Shown piece by piece: positions 28,421 to 37,011 of a stretch of 64,000 nt of DNA. The notes beneath the pieces are model-generated. The model saw only the letters and a list, made by a program, of their open reading frames with translations. It was not told the DNA's origin and made no database searches. The DNA comes from Methylobacterium sp. SyP6R (GTDB taxonomy: Bacteria; Pseudomonadota; Alphaproteobacteria; Rhizobiales; Beijerinckiaceae): assembly GCF_019216885.1 (NCBI RefSeq), contig NZ_JAAQRC020000001.1, forward strand, positions 2,108,001 through 2,172,000, given 5' to 3'. The position numbers and the translations under genes were made by a program. Each line of letters opens with the position of its first letter. The stretch's first letter is position 1.

Positions 28421-31303
28421 TTGCGCACGTATTCACTCGTCCTCGCCTGCCTCGCGGCCCTCGCCGGGCTGCTTCTCGCCACGCCGGAGGCCCGCGCGGT
28501 CGAGGCCGTGCGCGTCACCCTCGATTCTCAGGCCATCGACCTGACCCCGGCGATCGAGCGCTACCGCTCGGACGGCGACCTGATCCAGATCTCCACGGCG
28601 CCCGGCAAGGACGGCATCGTCCGCCGCATCGCCGTGAAGGCGCGCGAGACCGGGGCGCGGCCGGACTGGATGGTGTTCGCGCTGACCAACGACACCGACG
28701 AGCAGATCGACCGCCTTCTCGTGGCCCCGCATTTCCGCCTCGTCGGCTCCGGCGTGGTCTGGCCCGATCTCGGCGGCTCGCGCATCGCCGCCATCACGGC
28801 GAGCCAGGGCATCCGCCCCGAGCGCGACGAGAGCCCGGATGCCGACCAGTTCGTCATCACGCTCGATCCCGGCACCACGGTCACCTTCGTGGCGGAGCTG
28901 CGCACCCCCAACGTGCCGCAGGTCTATCTCTGGGACCAGGATGCCTACCGCAAGAAGGCGACCGGGCTCACCCTGTACAAGGGCATCATCATCGGCATCG
29001 CCGGGCTCCTGGCCCTGTTCCTGACCATCGTGTTCGTGGTCAAGGGCGCCATCATCTTCCCGGCCGCCGCCGCCCTCGCCTGGGCGGTGCTGGCCTATGC
29101 CTGTATCGATTTCGGGTTCTTCCAGCGCATCTTCCCGGTGACGGAAGCCGCCGAGCGGATCTACCGCGCGTCGGCTGAGGCCGTGCTCGGTGCGACGCTG
29201 CTCGTGTTTCTGTTCGCCTATCTCAACCTCGCCCGCTGGCACGTGCGCTACAGCCACGTCGCGCTGATCTGGCTCCTGTTCCTCGGCGGCCTCGTGGGCC
29301 TCGCCGTCATCGATCCGCCGGTGGCGGCGGGCGTGGCGCGCATCTCGATCGCGACGGTGGCGGGAATCGGCCTGCTGCTGGTGGTCTACCTCGCCATCCA
29401 TAACGGCTACGACCGGGCGATCCTGCTGGTCCCGACCTGGCTCCTGCTGCTCGCCTGGGTGGTGGCGGCGGGCTTCGCCATCACCGGCCAGCTCCACAAC
29501 GACCTCGTCCAGCCGGCGCTGATCGGCGGCCTCGTGCTGATCGTGATGCTGATCGGCTTCACGGTGCTCCAGCACGCCTTCGCGGGCGGGGGCTTGGGCA
29601 ACAGCCTCGTCTCCGACACCGAGCGCCGGGCGCTGGCGCTCACGGGTGCCGGCGACGTCGTCTTCGACTGGGACGTGCCGGGCGATCGGGTCTTCGCCGG
29701 GCCCGAGATCGAGGGGCAACTGGGCTTGAAGCGCGGGGCGTTGGAGGGGCCGCAGGCGAACTGGCTCTCCCTCCTCCATCCCTTCGACGTCGAGCGCTAC
29801 TCCGCCGCCCTCGACACGGTGATCGAGGAGCGCCGCGGCCGCATCTCCCAGGATTTTCGCCTGCGCTCGGCGGCCGGCCCCTACTACTGGTTCCGCCTCA
29901 AGGCGCGGCCGGTGATCGGCACCGACGGCGAGGTGGTGCGCATCGTCGGCACCATCGCGGACGTGACCGAAGCGAAGATCGCCGAGGAGCGGCTGCTGCA
30001 CGACGCGGTGCATGACAACCTCACCGGCCTGCCCAACCGCGAGTTGTTCAACGACCGGCTCGACTCGGGCCTCGCGCTGGCGAGCCAGGACCCGCGCCTC
30101 AAGCCGACCCTGTTCGTGGTCGACATCGACCGCTTCAAGCAGGTCAACGACGCGATCGGCCTCTCGGCGGGCGATTCGATCCTGCTGACCCTGTCGCGCC
30201 GCCTCAACCGGCTCCTGCGGCCGCAAGACACCCTGGCCCGGGTCGCCGGTGACGAGTTCGCGATCATCCTGCTCTCCGAGCGCGATCCCGACCGGATCAT
30301 TGCGTTTGCCGACAGCATCCGTCGGGCGATCACCACGCCGATCACCTATGCCGACCGCGAGATCTTCCTGACGCCCTCGATCGGCGTCGCCCTGCACGAG
30401 GCCGGCGCGGTGGTGAAGCGCGACGACGTGGTCAAGAACGCCGAACTCGCGATGATCAACGGCAAGCGCCAGGGCGGCGACCGGATCGAGGTCTACCGTC
30501 CGACCATGCGCTCCGACCGCGGCGAGCGGATGATGCTGGAGAGCGACCTGCGCCGGGCGCTGGAGCGCAACGAGATCAAGGTCCTTTTTCAGCCGATCGT
30601 CCGCCTTGAGGACCGCACCGTGGCGGGCTTCGAGACGGTTCTGCGCTGGGACCACCCGCGGCTCGGTCGCGTCGCCCCCCAGGTCTTCCTGCCGATCGCC
30701 GAGGAATCCGGCCTCATCGTCAATCTCGGCGTCTTCGCGCTCGAGCGCACCGCCGCCGAACTCGCCGCCTGGCAGCAGGCGCTGGTGGTCGAGCCGCCGA
30801 TCTTCGCGTCCGTCAACCTGTCCTCGCGCCAGTTGTTGCGCCACGATCTCCTGCACGACGTGAAGACCGTGCTCGCCCGCACCGGCGTCGTCCCCGGCTC
30901 GCTCAAGCTGGAGCTGACCGAGGCCCTGGTGATGGAGAACCCGGAATACGCCGCACAGATGCTCGCCCGCATCCACGAGCTCGGCGCAGGGCTCTGCCTC
31001 GACGATTTCGGCACCGGCTACTCGGCGCTGACCTACATGCAGCGCTTCCCGTTCGACACGATCAAGATCGACCATTCCTTCGTGCGCCAGATGGCGAACG
31101 GCCGCTCCGGCATCCTGCGCTCGATCGTCCGGATGGCGCAGGAACTCGGCCTGGAGATCGTCGCCGAAGGGGCGGAATCCGAGGCCGATGCCCTGGCGCT
31201 GGCCGAGATCGGCTGCGACTACGCGCAAGGGTTCGCGTTCGGGGAGCCGATGTCGATCTTGCAGGCGCGGCAGCTGGTGGGGGCGGCGCCGGAGGCGGCG
31301 TGA
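28421..31303 (+). CDS. 7TM sensor with PAS, GGDEF and EAL domains
   Basis: The 960-residue protein appears to start at TTG 28421, giving a clean signal peptide (residues 1-26). A periplasmic beta-rich region (about 30-180), seven transmembrane helices (about 188-384), PAS (about 395-520), GGDEF (about 525-690) and EAL (about 705-955) follow: a 7TMR-DISM-like architecture. The GGDEF motif is AGDEF (609-613), preceded by RPQD at the inhibitory-site spacing. EAL is changed to ETV (738-740), but LELTE, DDFGTG and AEGAE are kept. It should make, degrade or sense cyclic-di-GMP; the net activity is uncertain. An in-frame ATG at 28235 is an alternative start. Confidence 0.88.
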   Translation: MRTYSLVLACLAALAGLLLATPEARAVEAVRVTLDSQAIDLTPAIERYRSDGDLIQISTAPGKDGIVRRIAVKARETGARPDWMVFALTNDTDEQIDRLLVAPHFRLVGSGVVWPDLGGSRIAAITASQGIRPERDESPDADQFVITLDPGTTVTFVAELRTPNVPQVYLWDQDAYRKKATGLTLYKGIIIGIAGLLALFLTIVFVVKGAIIFPAAAALAWAVLAYACIDFGFFQRIFPVTEAAERIYRASAEAVLGATLLVFLFAYLNLARWHVRYSHVALIWLLFLGGLVGLAVIDPPVAAGVARISIATVAGIGLLLVVYLAIHNGYDRAILLVPTWLLLLAWVVAAGFAITGQLHNDLVQPALIGGLVLIVMLIGFTVLQHAFAGGGLGNSLVSDTERRALALTGAGDVVFDWDVPGDRVFAGPEIEGQLGLKRGALEGPQANWLSLLHPFDVERYSAALDTVIEERRGRISQDFRLRSAAGPYYWFRLKARPVIGTDGEVVRIVGTIADVTEAKIAEERLLHDAVHDNLTGLPNRELFNDRLDSGLALASQDPRLKPTLFVVDIDRFKQVNDAIGLSAGDSILLTLSRRLNRLLRPQDTLARVAGDEFAIILLSERDPDRIIAFADSIRRAITTPITYADREIFLTPSIGVALHEAGAVVKRDDVVKNAELAMINGKRQGGDRIEVYRPTMRSDRGERMMLESDLRRALERNEIKVLFQPIVRLEDRTVAGFETVLRWDHPRLGRVAPQVFLPIAEESGLIVNLGVFALERTAAELAAWQQALVVEPPIFASVNLSSRQLLRHDLLHDVKTVLARTGVVPGSLKLELTEALVMENPEYAAQMLARIHELGAGLCLDDFGTGYSALTYMQRFPFDTIKIDHSFVRQMANGRSGILRSIVRMAQELGLEIVAEGAESEADALALAEIGCDYAQGFAFGEPMSILQARQLVGAAPEAA

Positions 31304-31427
31304 GGATGGCGTTCTGCCTCTTCCGAATCCCATTTATCGGTCAAAACCGTTTGTTCTTGTTCGATGCATAGACACCAACAAGCGCATCGTACGCGATTTT
31401 TCTAATGCGCGCCCCGGCAAGGCAGTG

Positions 31428-31433
31428 TATAAT
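31428..31433 (+). promoter_or_regulatory. TATAAT -10 element upstream of the nuclease-like gene
   Basis: A perfect TATAAT lies about 85 bases before the ATG of the AT-rich gene. No TTGACA-like hexamer stands at 16-18 bases upstream, so recognition would rely on an extended or host-independent context. In AT-rich DNA such a match also occurs by chance. Confidence 0.35.
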
Positions 31434-31517
31434 TACATTTGATTTGCACTTGCGGTGCCGTGTAAAGACGGCATGAAATGCAATCGCCAATTAATTTAAT
31501 TCTAGCGCGAGGAAAAT

Positions 31518-33791
31518 ATGCAAACTGTAAACAATCGTTTGTGCGGCAATGCCGTCGATATGTGTGATTTTAGTGCGTTTGAGCAATTTGTTCAAACATT
31601 TCATGGCTCTTTATTGGGCACTACTTTTGTCCCATTAGGAGGAATGCACGATGGTGGCGCGGACGGATTTGTAGAGCAGATATTCGAGTCAAAAGCACGC
31701 GCTGGCACATTTTTGCAGGCGTCAAAAACTACGGATATTCAGGGAAAAATCGCCCAAACCCTAAAAAGGCTCAAAGATTTTGGCCGATCTCCTAATGTTG
31801 TTATGTTTTATTTCTCCGTTCCAATTTCTCAGATCGATAGTATTGAAGAATATAATACAAATAAGCATAATATAACAGTGAGAATTCGGGCAAAACAATA
31901 TATAGAGACACACATAAACGACAGTCCGCAAACTATCCAAGCATTTAACTCTTATTTAAGACCTTCGATTTTACATTTACTAGAGGTAGGATCAACTGGA
32001 AATAGTAGGGAATTTCCATTCGACGAGAAAGCTCTATGCGCATTCTTAGGACAAGAGGTAAATAGAAGGCGAGGAAATTCTACCTTGCTTACATCACTAA
32101 CTGACAGTTTAATCTTGTGGAGCCTCGAAGGCACAGACCCCGATAAGAGCATATTTCTCGATAAAAATCAAATACAGGCGAAAATAGAAGGTGCTATTCC
32201 TGCGGCAAAGCAATTTATACGAGGAAATATAAAACATAGACTTGATAAACTTTCTTCAAAGCACAATGGGTCTGGCCGACAAATAAGCTTTCACAAAAAA
32301 CTGGGATCTTATGCGCTAAAGTATGAAGAAAGACAGAAGCTAGTCGAGGAAAACATAAAAGAAGCAGAAATTATAAATAAAGTTTCAGATTCGATTTTCG
32401 AAAAATTGCGTTTAGAGCTGCCTTCTGATTTGCATGTGCAAATTCCCATTATATCATCCGCCATCTTGGAATGTATTGAGGAATTATTTAGAAAACAGGG
32501 AATGGTATTAAGTTTATATATTAATGATAAAGACGATGATTTAATAGAGGAAATCAATCTTACAAATGTTATAGATCAAAAAGTTGACGCATTGAATATG
32601 CAAGCTGATAGCTCGATAAAAATAAAATCTGCTATCATAATTATTTTACGATCTATGATTTACAATCCATCCAACGTAGAACATGACTATCTTCTTCGAC
32701 TCAGCAACACATATTTTATATTGTTTTCTATAAAAAATGATCCGAAGATTGTGGAATATTTTAGTGGAATGGCGGAAAAACTTTACCTTTATGTAGGATC
32801 AGATCTAATAATAAAAGCATTGTCTGAATATCATCTCCCAGATTACGGAAGGTTGATTACAAATAGTCTGCGTATACTTCGAGAATCTGGCGCCACACTT
32901 GTGATGGCCGAGCCGGCATTTGAAGAAGTTTTCACGCACTTGCGTGCCGCGGTGTTAGAATTCGAAAATTTTTACGCTCCAGTAGAGTCTGCGATCGACG
33001 AAGAATTTGTCCCTTATATTGATAGAATTATAATTAGGGCATATTTCTATGCTAAATTAGACATTAATGTCGTAGGGAGAAAGCCGAAAGGTTGGATGTC
33101 ATACATCAATCAATTCTGTGATTACGACGATCTTAAACGAAACAAAAATCGTGAAACACTACGAATGTATTTATGCGATAAATTTTCATTGAGATTTGAA
33201 GAACGAAAGACTATGCTATCTTTATTGGACAGGGAAGATCTCAAAAGTTTAACAAATAATATAACCAATGAGAGAAAAAAATTATCGACTAAGGGCGATC
33301 GTGTTCGCGTTCTAGCGTATAATGATGCTTTACATGCTCTACGGGTTTACTCAAAAAGGCACGAAATCGGTGAGATCACTGCGCCAACGCCGTTTGGATA
33401 CAAAACCTGGTGGCTGACCCACGAGAGGACGGTTCAGCGGGTTGCATTGACAACACTTGAAAATAGAAAATCAAGATTTATAATGAGACCTGAATTTTTG
33501 CTAAACTATATTTATTTAATGCCTACAAAAAGTGAAATTATCGAAAGTTACAGAAATATATTTCCAACAATACTCGGTGTAAGCTTGAGTAGACGAGCGC
33601 CCAGGCATACATTGCACAATATATTAATAAGCGCTCGAGAAGCATATAGCGTAGATAGCAGCCGCTCTAGGGTCATGTTAAAAAATTTTTCTGACCTTCT
33701 TAAGTCAGATCAGATAAGGATATACGATCATAATCTTGATGGCGGCGAACCTGGAACTTTAGATTATCACCGGCAACCTGCCGATCGGTGA
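31518..33791 (+). CDS. Nuclease-like large protein of unknown family, putative defence gene
   Basis: The 757-residue soluble protein has a composition unlike the rest of the window: very AT-rich and rich in Ile, Asn and Lys. The N-terminus (residues 35-100) resembles a PD-(D/E)xK-type nuclease: a Gly-rich strand HDGGADGF with Asp45/Asp49, then FLQASK (Gln67, Lys70) and a helix with KIAQTLKRLKDFGR. A possible winged helix follows (about 185-290, with LILWSLEGTDPDK and GRQISFHKK). The C-terminus (about 600-700) has NDALHALRVY and YKTWWLTHE, which could be a PIN-like fold. RBS is GAGGA. No partner gene is adjacent. Defence is inferred. Confidence 0.7.
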   Translation: MQTVNNRLCGNAVDMCDFSAFEQFVQTFHGSLLGTTFVPLGGMHDGGADGFVEQIFESKARAGTFLQASKTTDIQGKIAQTLKRLKDFGRSPNVVMFYFSVPISQIDSIEEYNTNKHNITVRIRAKQYIETHINDSPQTIQAFNSYLRPSILHLLEVGSTGNSREFPFDEKALCAFLGQEVNRRRGNSTLLTSLTDSLILWSLEGTDPDKSIFLDKNQIQAKIEGAIPAAKQFIRGNIKHRLDKLSSKHNGSGRQISFHKKLGSYALKYEERQKLVEENIKEAEIINKVSDSIFEKLRLELPSDLHVQIPIISSAILECIEELFRKQGMVLSLYINDKDDDLIEEINLTNVIDQKVDALNMQADSSIKIKSAIIIILRSMIYNPSNVEHDYLLRLSNTYFILFSIKNDPKIVEYFSGMAEKLYLYVGSDLIIKALSEYHLPDYGRLITNSLRILRESGATLVMAEPAFEEVFTHLRAAVLEFENFYAPVESAIDEEFVPYIDRIIIRAYFYAKLDINVVGRKPKGWMSYINQFCDYDDLKRNKNRETLRMYLCDKFSLRFEERKTMLSLLDREDLKSLTNNITNERKKLSTKGDRVRVLAYNDALHALRVYSKRHEIGEITAPTPFGYKTWWLTHERTVQRVALTTLENRKSRFIMRPEFLLNYIYLMPTKSEIIESYRNIFPTILGVSLSRRAPRHTLHNILISAREAYSVDSSRSRVMLKNFSDLLKSDQIRIYDHNLDGGEPGTLDYHRQPADR

Positions 33792-33869
33792 GAAATTACG
33801 TTTTTATTTAGATTTTTTATCAAAATACGCGAAAAGCTTCGGCAGCAATGCCGTCGTGCGATAGATTGC

Positions 33870-33912
33870 GCAGGTCTCATGCATCGTGACTACATGTATG
33901 CATAAGACCTGC
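33870..33912. terminator. Hairpin downstream of the nuclease-like gene
   Basis: A 15-base arm at 33870-33884 pairs with 33898-33912 with one mismatch around a 13-base loop. It lies 80 bases after the gene's stop, inside the same AT-rich island. There is no adjacent T-tract, so it could be a terminator, a processing signal or part of a former attachment site. Confidence 0.4.
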
Positions 33913-34064
33913 AACTTCGGCGTGATCTAAAATGCGAACCTTATTATATTTTAAGCGTGATCAGAAGCTGACCAGTCTGGAGTGCCTTAACTTGACAAAT
34001 TTACTTTGACTCCGATCAGTCCCACTTCAAGGCGGTCATCTTAACCGTGAAGCTGCAAGCGCGT

Positions 34065-34445
34065 TTACCCTCGCCCTTCCCCCACCGGCTCCGCACACAA
34101 CGCCCCCAACGCCTCCACCAGCCGGTCCGGGTTCAGCGGCTTCCTGAGCATCGGCAGATCCGGCCACATCAGCCGCATCGCCCGAGGCAGGACGCCGCCG
34201 GTGCAGATCAGAACCGGCACGCCCTTGGCGATCAGGCATTCGGCGGTGGGCGTCGCCTCGCCGTCGGCGAGGTTGAGGTCGAGGATCGCGACGTCGATCG
34301 CCTCGAGGTCGATCAGGGCCAGCGCTTCGCGGTTGGTGCGGGCCGGGCCGACGGCGTGGGCGTTCGAGGCGGTCACGATCTCGGTCAGCTCCAGGGCGAC
34401 CAGCGCCTCGTCCTCGACGATCAGCACCCGTCGTCCGTCCAGCAT
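34065..34445 (-). CDS. Single-domain response regulator
   Basis: The 126 residues from the ATG at 34443-34445 (MLDGRRVLIVEDEALVALEL) form a stand-alone CheY-like receiver. The acid pocket Glu11/Asp12, phospho-acceptor Asp56 in AILDLNL, the Thr in LICTGG and the Lys in LRKPL are present. No output domain follows, so it probably works by protein contact, as in phosphorelays. An in-frame ATG at 34496 would add 17 residues. It is divergent from the coiled-coil gene, with a CtrA box between them. Confidence 0.9.
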   Translation of the reverse strand: MLDGRRVLIVEDEALVALELTEIVTASNAHAVGPARTNREALALIDLEAIDVAILDLNLADGEATPTAECLIAKGVPVLICTGGVLPRAMRLMWPDLPMLRKPLNPDRLVEALGALCAEPVGEGRG

Positions 34446-34556
34446 CGCGATCTCCGTGGGTTCCGGGGCGGGCGAATCGCCGTCCGCTCCGGGCAACGGA
34501 GGCGAGAGTGTGTCGGCGGCTCCCCCGGGTCAATCGCGCGAATGCGACGGTGCGGT

Positions 34557-34572
34557 TTAAATGCTCCTTAAC
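34557..34572. promoter_or_regulatory. Full CtrA box between a response regulator and a coiled-coil gene
   Basis: TTAA (34557-34560), seven bases, then TTAAC (34568-34572) matches the CtrA consensus exactly. It lies in the divergent intergenic region, about 93 bases before the 34665 start and about 110 bases from the response-regulator start, so either gene could be controlled. Confidence 0.55.
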
Positions 34573-34664
34573 CATGACGGCAGCATCGTCAGCCTGGCCG
34601 TGATCGGATGCGGCGCGCCCTCAAGGGGTGCGGTCCGGACGGCGCGAGGCGCGGAGAGGCGGCG

Positions 34665-35018
34665 ATGGGCGAGGCGGCGTTTGACATCTCGGGCCAGGAA
34701 AGCAGCGGCCCGGATTTCGATCTGGTGCGGCGCCTGCTTCTGCCGCCGGGCTGGATCGGGGCCCGTCCCTACCGGCTGCCCCCGCCCGACGCGATGGAGA
34801 TCGAGGAGATCGACGACCTCGTCGCGACGCTCGAAGCCGAGAACAAGGTGATGAAGGCCGTGCTGCGCTCCGAGCGCGAGGCCGCCGCGGAGCTGCGGGC
34901 CCAGGTCGCCGCGCTGACGACCCAGCAGGCTGAAGGCGAGGACCGGCAGGAAGACCTGCGTGCCGACCGCGACCGCTGGGCCTCGCTCGTCGAGCGCCTG
35001 CTGTTCGCGCCGCGCTGA
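34665..35018 (+). CDS. Hypothetical coiled-coil protein
   Basis: The 117-residue product from the ATG at 34665 follows a good GGAGAGG ribosome-binding site. Residues about 40-110 are a long charged helix (DDLVATLEAENKVMKAVLRS, then REAAAELRAQVAALTTQQ) with heptad spacing, so it probably forms a coiled-coil dimer. No signal or membrane span is present. The CtrA box upstream suggests cell-cycle expression. Function unknown. A longer frame starts at 34608 but has a poor start context. Confidence 0.7.
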   Translation: MGEAAFDISGQESSGPDFDLVRRLLLPPGWIGARPYRLPPPDAMEIEEIDDLVATLEAENKVMKAVLRSEREAAAELRAQVAALTTQQAEGEDRQEDLRADRDRWASLVERLLFAPR

Positions 35019-35075
35019 GAGCGTGGCTCGCCCCTCGTCCCGTTCCACCGCCAGATCAGTCGCACGGAGACGGCC

Positions 35076-36056
35076 ATGAGCCCCCGCTGCTCGCTCGTCG
35101 TCAACGGCAAGCCCGTCCGTGTGGCGACCGGCGACACGCCCCTCGACGCCGCCCTGCCCCGGAACGTGGCGGCCGGCCGCGACGGCGTGATCCAGGATTC
35201 CGTGCTGCAGGAGGTTCTGCCGCGCCTGCGCAACACCAGCCGCGCCCGGCCCCGCCTCGGCGAGGGCGTCGCCACCCGGCCGGGCCCTGCCCCGTCCGCC
35301 CTCGCCGTCCTGCGCACCGCCAAGCGCGCCGGCACGCTGCTCTCCGCCACGCCGCTCTCGGGGGCGGTGATGGAAGTGGTGGTCACGGTCTCGCGCACCC
35401 TCGACGTCGCTCCCGGCCAGGCCGTGGAGGTCGCCTTCGCGGGGCTGCCGGCCCGGCCCTACTGCCCGACCCAGCGCATCGCCGGCAATACCGAGCTCAA
35501 CGAACTCGTCTTCCACCTGCGCCGCGACCGCGGCGCGCTCGGCCCGGCTCTGGGCGAGGCGGTGCATCCCGGCCATGCCGTACGGATCAAGGGCCCGGCC
35601 GGCGGCACGCCGTACCGCCCCGGCCCCGGACGCCTCGTGCTGGTCTCCGCCGAGACCGGCTTCGCGCCGATCTGGGCCATCGCCCGGGCGGCGCGCCACA
35701 TCGAGACCGGCCGCGAGATGGTGGTGGTGGCCGGCGCCGCGGATGCCGACGACCTCTACATGCGCCCCGCCCTCGACTGGCTGCGCGGCACCGGCGTGCA
35801 ACAGGTCACGATGGCGGCGAGCCGCGACCGTCGCGGCCAGGCCGATGTGCGCCACGGCCCCGTCACCGCCCACCTGCCGACCCTGCGCGGCAGCGATACC
35901 GTCCACGTCGCCGGGCCGCCGGAGATCGTGCGGGCGGTGGAGCGACTCTGCGACAGCGTCGGCGCGTCCTGCGCCGCCCTGCCCTTCCTGCCCGCCCGCA
36001 GCCGGGCCCGCAGCCTCGTCACCCCGGGAGATACGGGGGCGCAGTTCGGGTTGTGA
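35076..36056 (+). CDS. FNR-like flavin reductase with degenerate ferredoxin domain
   Basis: The 326-residue protein resembles oxygenase reductases with the order ferredoxin-FAD-NAD. The N-terminal 90 residues begin like a plant-type ferredoxin (CSLVVNGKPVRVATGDTPLDAAL) but have only one Cys, so no 2Fe-2S cluster can form. The FAD barrel (about 95-180, RPYCPTQ and GPAGGTPYR) and the pyridine nucleotide domain (about 185-300, SAETGFAPIWAIARAA) look intact. The substrate and electron acceptor are unknown. It converges with the metallo-beta-lactamase-fold gene 7 bases away. Confidence 0.75.
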   Translation: MSPRCSLVVNGKPVRVATGDTPLDAALPRNVAAGRDGVIQDSVLQEVLPRLRNTSRARPRLGEGVATRPGPAPSALAVLRTAKRAGTLLSATPLSGAVMEVVVTVSRTLDVAPGQAVEVAFAGLPARPYCPTQRIAGNTELNELVFHLRRDRGALGPALGEAVHPGHAVRIKGPAGGTPYRPGPGRLVLVSAETGFAPIWAIARAARHIETGREMVVVAGAADADDLYMRPALDWLRGTGVQQVTMAASRDRRGQADVRHGPVTAHLPTLRGSDTVHVAGPPEIVRAVERLCDSVGASCAALPFLPARSRARSLVTPGDTGAQFGL

Positions 36057-36063
36057 GCCCCCG

Positions 36064-36936
36064 TCAGGCGACGGGGCGCAGCTCGGCGACCGGCACCGGA
36101 TAGGCGTGCGGCCGCCCGGCCAGCATCGCGTCGATCAGCGCCAGCACCTCCGCCCGCCCGACATTCGCCGCCTGCTCGAACGGCGTCCAGGTCTGGTGGA
36201 AGTCGAGGGCGGCGAAGACCGCGCGGTAGCGGGTGAGCTCGGCCTGGGTCAGCGGCACGCCGCGCACGAAGGCCTTGTGGGCCGAGATCGTCAGCGCCTC
36301 GCGGGGATTCTGCGGGTTCAGCTCGAACTTCAGGGCGTCGCCGCAGAACACGATGCCGCGGGCGCGGTCGTGCAGCACCGCGTGGCCGTCGAAATGGCCG
36401 GCGGTGCGGTGCAGTGTCAGACCTGGCAGCGGCTCCAGCACGTCGTCGTAGGGCCAGGACACCTGAAGCGCCGCGCTCCAGGTGAAATCCGCCGCCGGAA
36501 GGCACAGTTCGGGGTCGAACCGGTCCTGGAGTTGGGGCAATGCGCCGTAGCTGTGCGGGTGCGAGGCCGCGAGAATCGTCATGCCGCCCAAGCCGGCGAT
36601 GTGATCGAGCGCCGCCTCGCTGAAGACCGGACAGCCCTCGAAGCCCATATTGCCGTTCGGCGTGACGATCAGGTAGGCGCTCGGCCCGATGCCGGTGACC
36701 GGCTCGTTCCAGAACTTCCACACGCCCGGTTCGACCTCGGCCCAATGGCAGGGGAACGACGCTTGCGCCTCCGCGACGTCGCGGAACCGCCAGCCGTCTT
36801 GCGGCACGACATGGCGCGCGTCGAGGCACATCGGGCAGCTCGGTGGGGCCGCGAAGTGGCGCTGCCAGAAGCCGCAATTATCGCAGACGAAGGCGGGGAG
36901 AGCGAGGGCGCCCGCGAAGGGCAGGTATCCGGGCAC
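36064..36936 (-). CDS. Metallo-beta-lactamase-fold protein with zinc-ribbon N-terminus
   Basis: The 290-residue protein begins with a rubredoxin- or zinc-ribbon-type four-Cys site (Cys18, Cys21, Cys34, Cys37: CDNC and CPMC) and continues with a metallo-beta-lactamase fold. The usual HxHxDH motif is SHPHSYG (His126, His128), lacking the Asp-His pair, while HTAGHFDGHAVL and FCGDAL are kept. The active site is therefore altered and may bind one metal or none. The function is probably hydrolytic or regulatory but not assignable. Confidence 0.75.
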   Translation of the reverse strand: MPGYLPFAGALALPAFVCDNCGFWQRHFAAPPSCPMCLDARHVVPQDGWRFRDVAEAQASFPCHWAEVEPGVWKFWNEPVTGIGPSAYLIVTPNGNMGFEGCPVFSEAALDHIAGLGGMTILAASHPHSYGALPQLQDRFDPELCLPAADFTWSAALQVSWPYDDVLEPLPGLTLHRTAGHFDGHAVLHDRARGIVFCGDALKFELNPQNPREALTISAHKAFVRGVPLTQAELTRYRAVFAALDFHQTWTPFEQAANVGRAEVLALIDAMLAGRPHAYPVPVAELRPVA

Positions 36937-37011
36937 GCGCGAGACCTGATCGATGGAGGTGCCGCCGGATATAGGTGCGGCGGCACCGCCGTCGATGGAG
37001 GCGTAAGGCCG

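Noticed and set aside
31546..33856. 12-base direct repeat GCAATGCCGTCG at both ends of the nuclease-like island
   Set aside because: One copy is inside the coding region, and a 12-base match over this distance can occur by chance.
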